DNA of 64,000 nucleotides from Acanthacorydalis orientalis (lineage: Eukaryota > Arthropoda > Insecta > Megaloptera > Corydalidae): positions 10,115,000 through 10,178,999 of the forward strand of contig CM068316.1 of the NCBI GenBank assembly GCA_034766995.1, written 5' to 3'. Both the position numbers and the translations under genes were made by a program. The notes below the pieces were generated by a model. That model was not told the origin of the DNA and ran no database searches. It saw only the letters and a list, made by a program, of their open reading frames with translations. Below are positions 62,881 through 64,000 of the stretch, piece after piece (position 1 is the stretch's first letter; every line of letters starts with the position of its first letter).

Positions 62881-63321
62881 GTGAGTAATATTAGCATAAA
62901 CAACATTTGTAAGATCAGTCTATTTATAAAAATCTCTTCAGTATTTCAAATTTAAACAATTCGTACATGAGAATAATTAATGTAAAATAATAATTATTTA
63001 ACTATATTTTCTAAAAATCTCATTTAAATTTATTTTAAGCAAAATTTTGTGCATAGATTAAAAAAATTTAAATAAATCTCAATGAATAAATTGATATTTA
63101 TTATATGTTCATTATATTCATTGAATCCACGAACTTAAAATCTTTATTCTAATAAGTTTTCACACACTTAAATGTCTCAATTAATAAAATATAAATTATT
63201 TTTAAAATATATAATATTTTAATAACTAATATATATCTTGTAAATATTATAACATACAAAAGTCTTGTATATATTATAATATTAAATCTACAAATTTTAT
63301 TGATTTTTTTTACATAAACGG

Positions 63322-63374
63322 AAGAGAAACGTTAAACAATATAAACTACATAACGGAGTTAATAAAATAAATCT
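63322..63374 (+). other. Candidate exon, duplicated copy
   Basis: The counterpart in unit 2 keeps the donor GTGAGT (63375) but the CAG acceptor is altered to ACATAAACGGAAG. With AG at 63322-63323 as acceptor the remaining 51 nt read RNVKQYKLHNGVNKIN, still open in the same frame and phase, and differ from unit 1 by about half a dozen substitutions. The acceptor here is weaker than in unit 1. Confidence 0.2.
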
Positions 63375-63757
63375 GTGAGTAATATTAACATAAAAAACAT
63401 TTATAAGATCAGTCTATATATTAAAATATCTTCAGTATTTCAAATTTAAACAATTCGTATATGAGAGAAATTAATGTAAAATAATAATTATTTAATTATA
63501 TTTGCCAAAAATGATATTTAAATTTATTTTAAGTAAAATTTTTTGCAAAGATAAAAAATTTCAAATGAATCCCAATAAATAAATTGATATTTGTCATATG
63601 TTCATTATATTCACTGAATCCACAAGCTTAAAATCTTTGTTTTAATAAGTTTTCATACACTTAAATGTCTACATTAATAAAATATAAACTGTATTAAATA
63701 TATATTTTAATAACAAATATCTACTTGTATAAATTTTGTAAATATTATAACATAGAT

Positions 63758-64000
63758 AAAGTAGAAAATTAATAATATAAATTATATGGACCAGTAATTT
63801 AATACATGAATAAAATATCTAGGATTAAAAAAAGAATGAATCATAGTGTATGAAACAACTCGACTAAATATAACATTATAAATCACTTGAAAATATATTA
63901 GACTATTGAAAAAATACACATGAAACATTACAACAAACATATGTTTTAGTGTTTTCTATGAATATAATCGCTTTATACGAATCATAATCCCCATCGAGCG
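63758..64000. other. AT-rich right edge
   Basis: No feature seen in the final 240 bp. Confidence 0.6.

Larger units (their letters stand above)
62788..63757 (+). repeat. Tandem duplication, period 494 bp
   Basis: Unit 1 (62788-63281) and unit 2 (63282 to about 63757) align along their whole length, with anchors TTAAATCTA..AAATTTT, AACAATATAAACT, CTTAACGGAGTC / CATAACGGAGTT, ATAAATCTGTGAGTAATATT, CAGTATTTCAAATTTAAACA and CACTTAAATGTCT. The offset is 494 bp at two independent anchor points. No third unit is seen before or after. The divergence implies an old duplication. Both units carry the exon-like block annotated below. Confidence 0.92.

Overview
This window looks like non-coding DNA from an animal nuclear genome. 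It is very AT-rich, has no prokaryotic gene organisation (no ribosome-binding sites, no operons, no ORF above about 120 codons), and every longer ORF is either a translated (AT)n tract or a decayed transposon fragment. More than sixty (AT)n tracts, several fused to (CA)n, (TG)n or (TC)n, occur together with SETMAR-like mariner remnants, an RTE-type LINE tail and Helitron-like pieces. I associate that combination with cephalopod (octopus-type) genomes. The species call is an inference from recalled family resemblance, not a search. The segment is probably intergenic or lies inside a very large intron. No intact host gene was found.

Layout. 1-7110: AT-rich unique sequence cut by (AT)n tracts. 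7111-11730: three copies of one internally deleted mariner family (two +, one -) and a small foldback element. 11731-21437: mostly featureless, with a fourth mariner copy (17225-17764, -). 21438-23265: a foldback MITE, a second and different mariner derivative (minus strand) and a GC-richer stretch of unknown nature. 25100-26262: a decayed Tc1-like transposase piece followed by an endonuclease-domain (EEP) pseudogene. 28861-29046: a short open acidic frame of unknown origin. 30663-31340: the 3' end of an RTE-type LINE between two (AT)n blocks. 32215-32390: an unusually CpG-dense patch. 33160-33345 and 49874-50053: two copies of a dispersed repeat related to the 11.6 kb foldback element. 35436-36012, 46970-47543 and 57271-57767: mariner copies 5 to 7. 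38.2-39.9 kb and 43.5-44.2 kb: repeat pairs, including two segments that share Helitron-like ends, one carrying a helicase-tail-like ORF. 39910-40159: the longest microsatellite. 56.3-56.7 kb and 62.8-63.8 kb: two local tandem duplications, the second with a spliceable-looking 59-nt exon candidate in each unit.

The sequence reports transposon history rather than a pathway. The clearest pattern is a mariner family in which the DNA-binding half of the transposase ORF is joined almost directly to the 3' terminal repeat. At least five of the seven copies share that junction and two carry their own further deletions, so an already deleted element was mobilised repeatedly. Several elements abut (AT)n tracts, as expected for transposons that insert at TA. 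The best leads for something undescribed are the half-transposase mariner family, the paired Helitron-like segments, the two foldback families, the duplicated exon-like block at the right end, and the CpG-dense patch at 32.2-32.4 kb.
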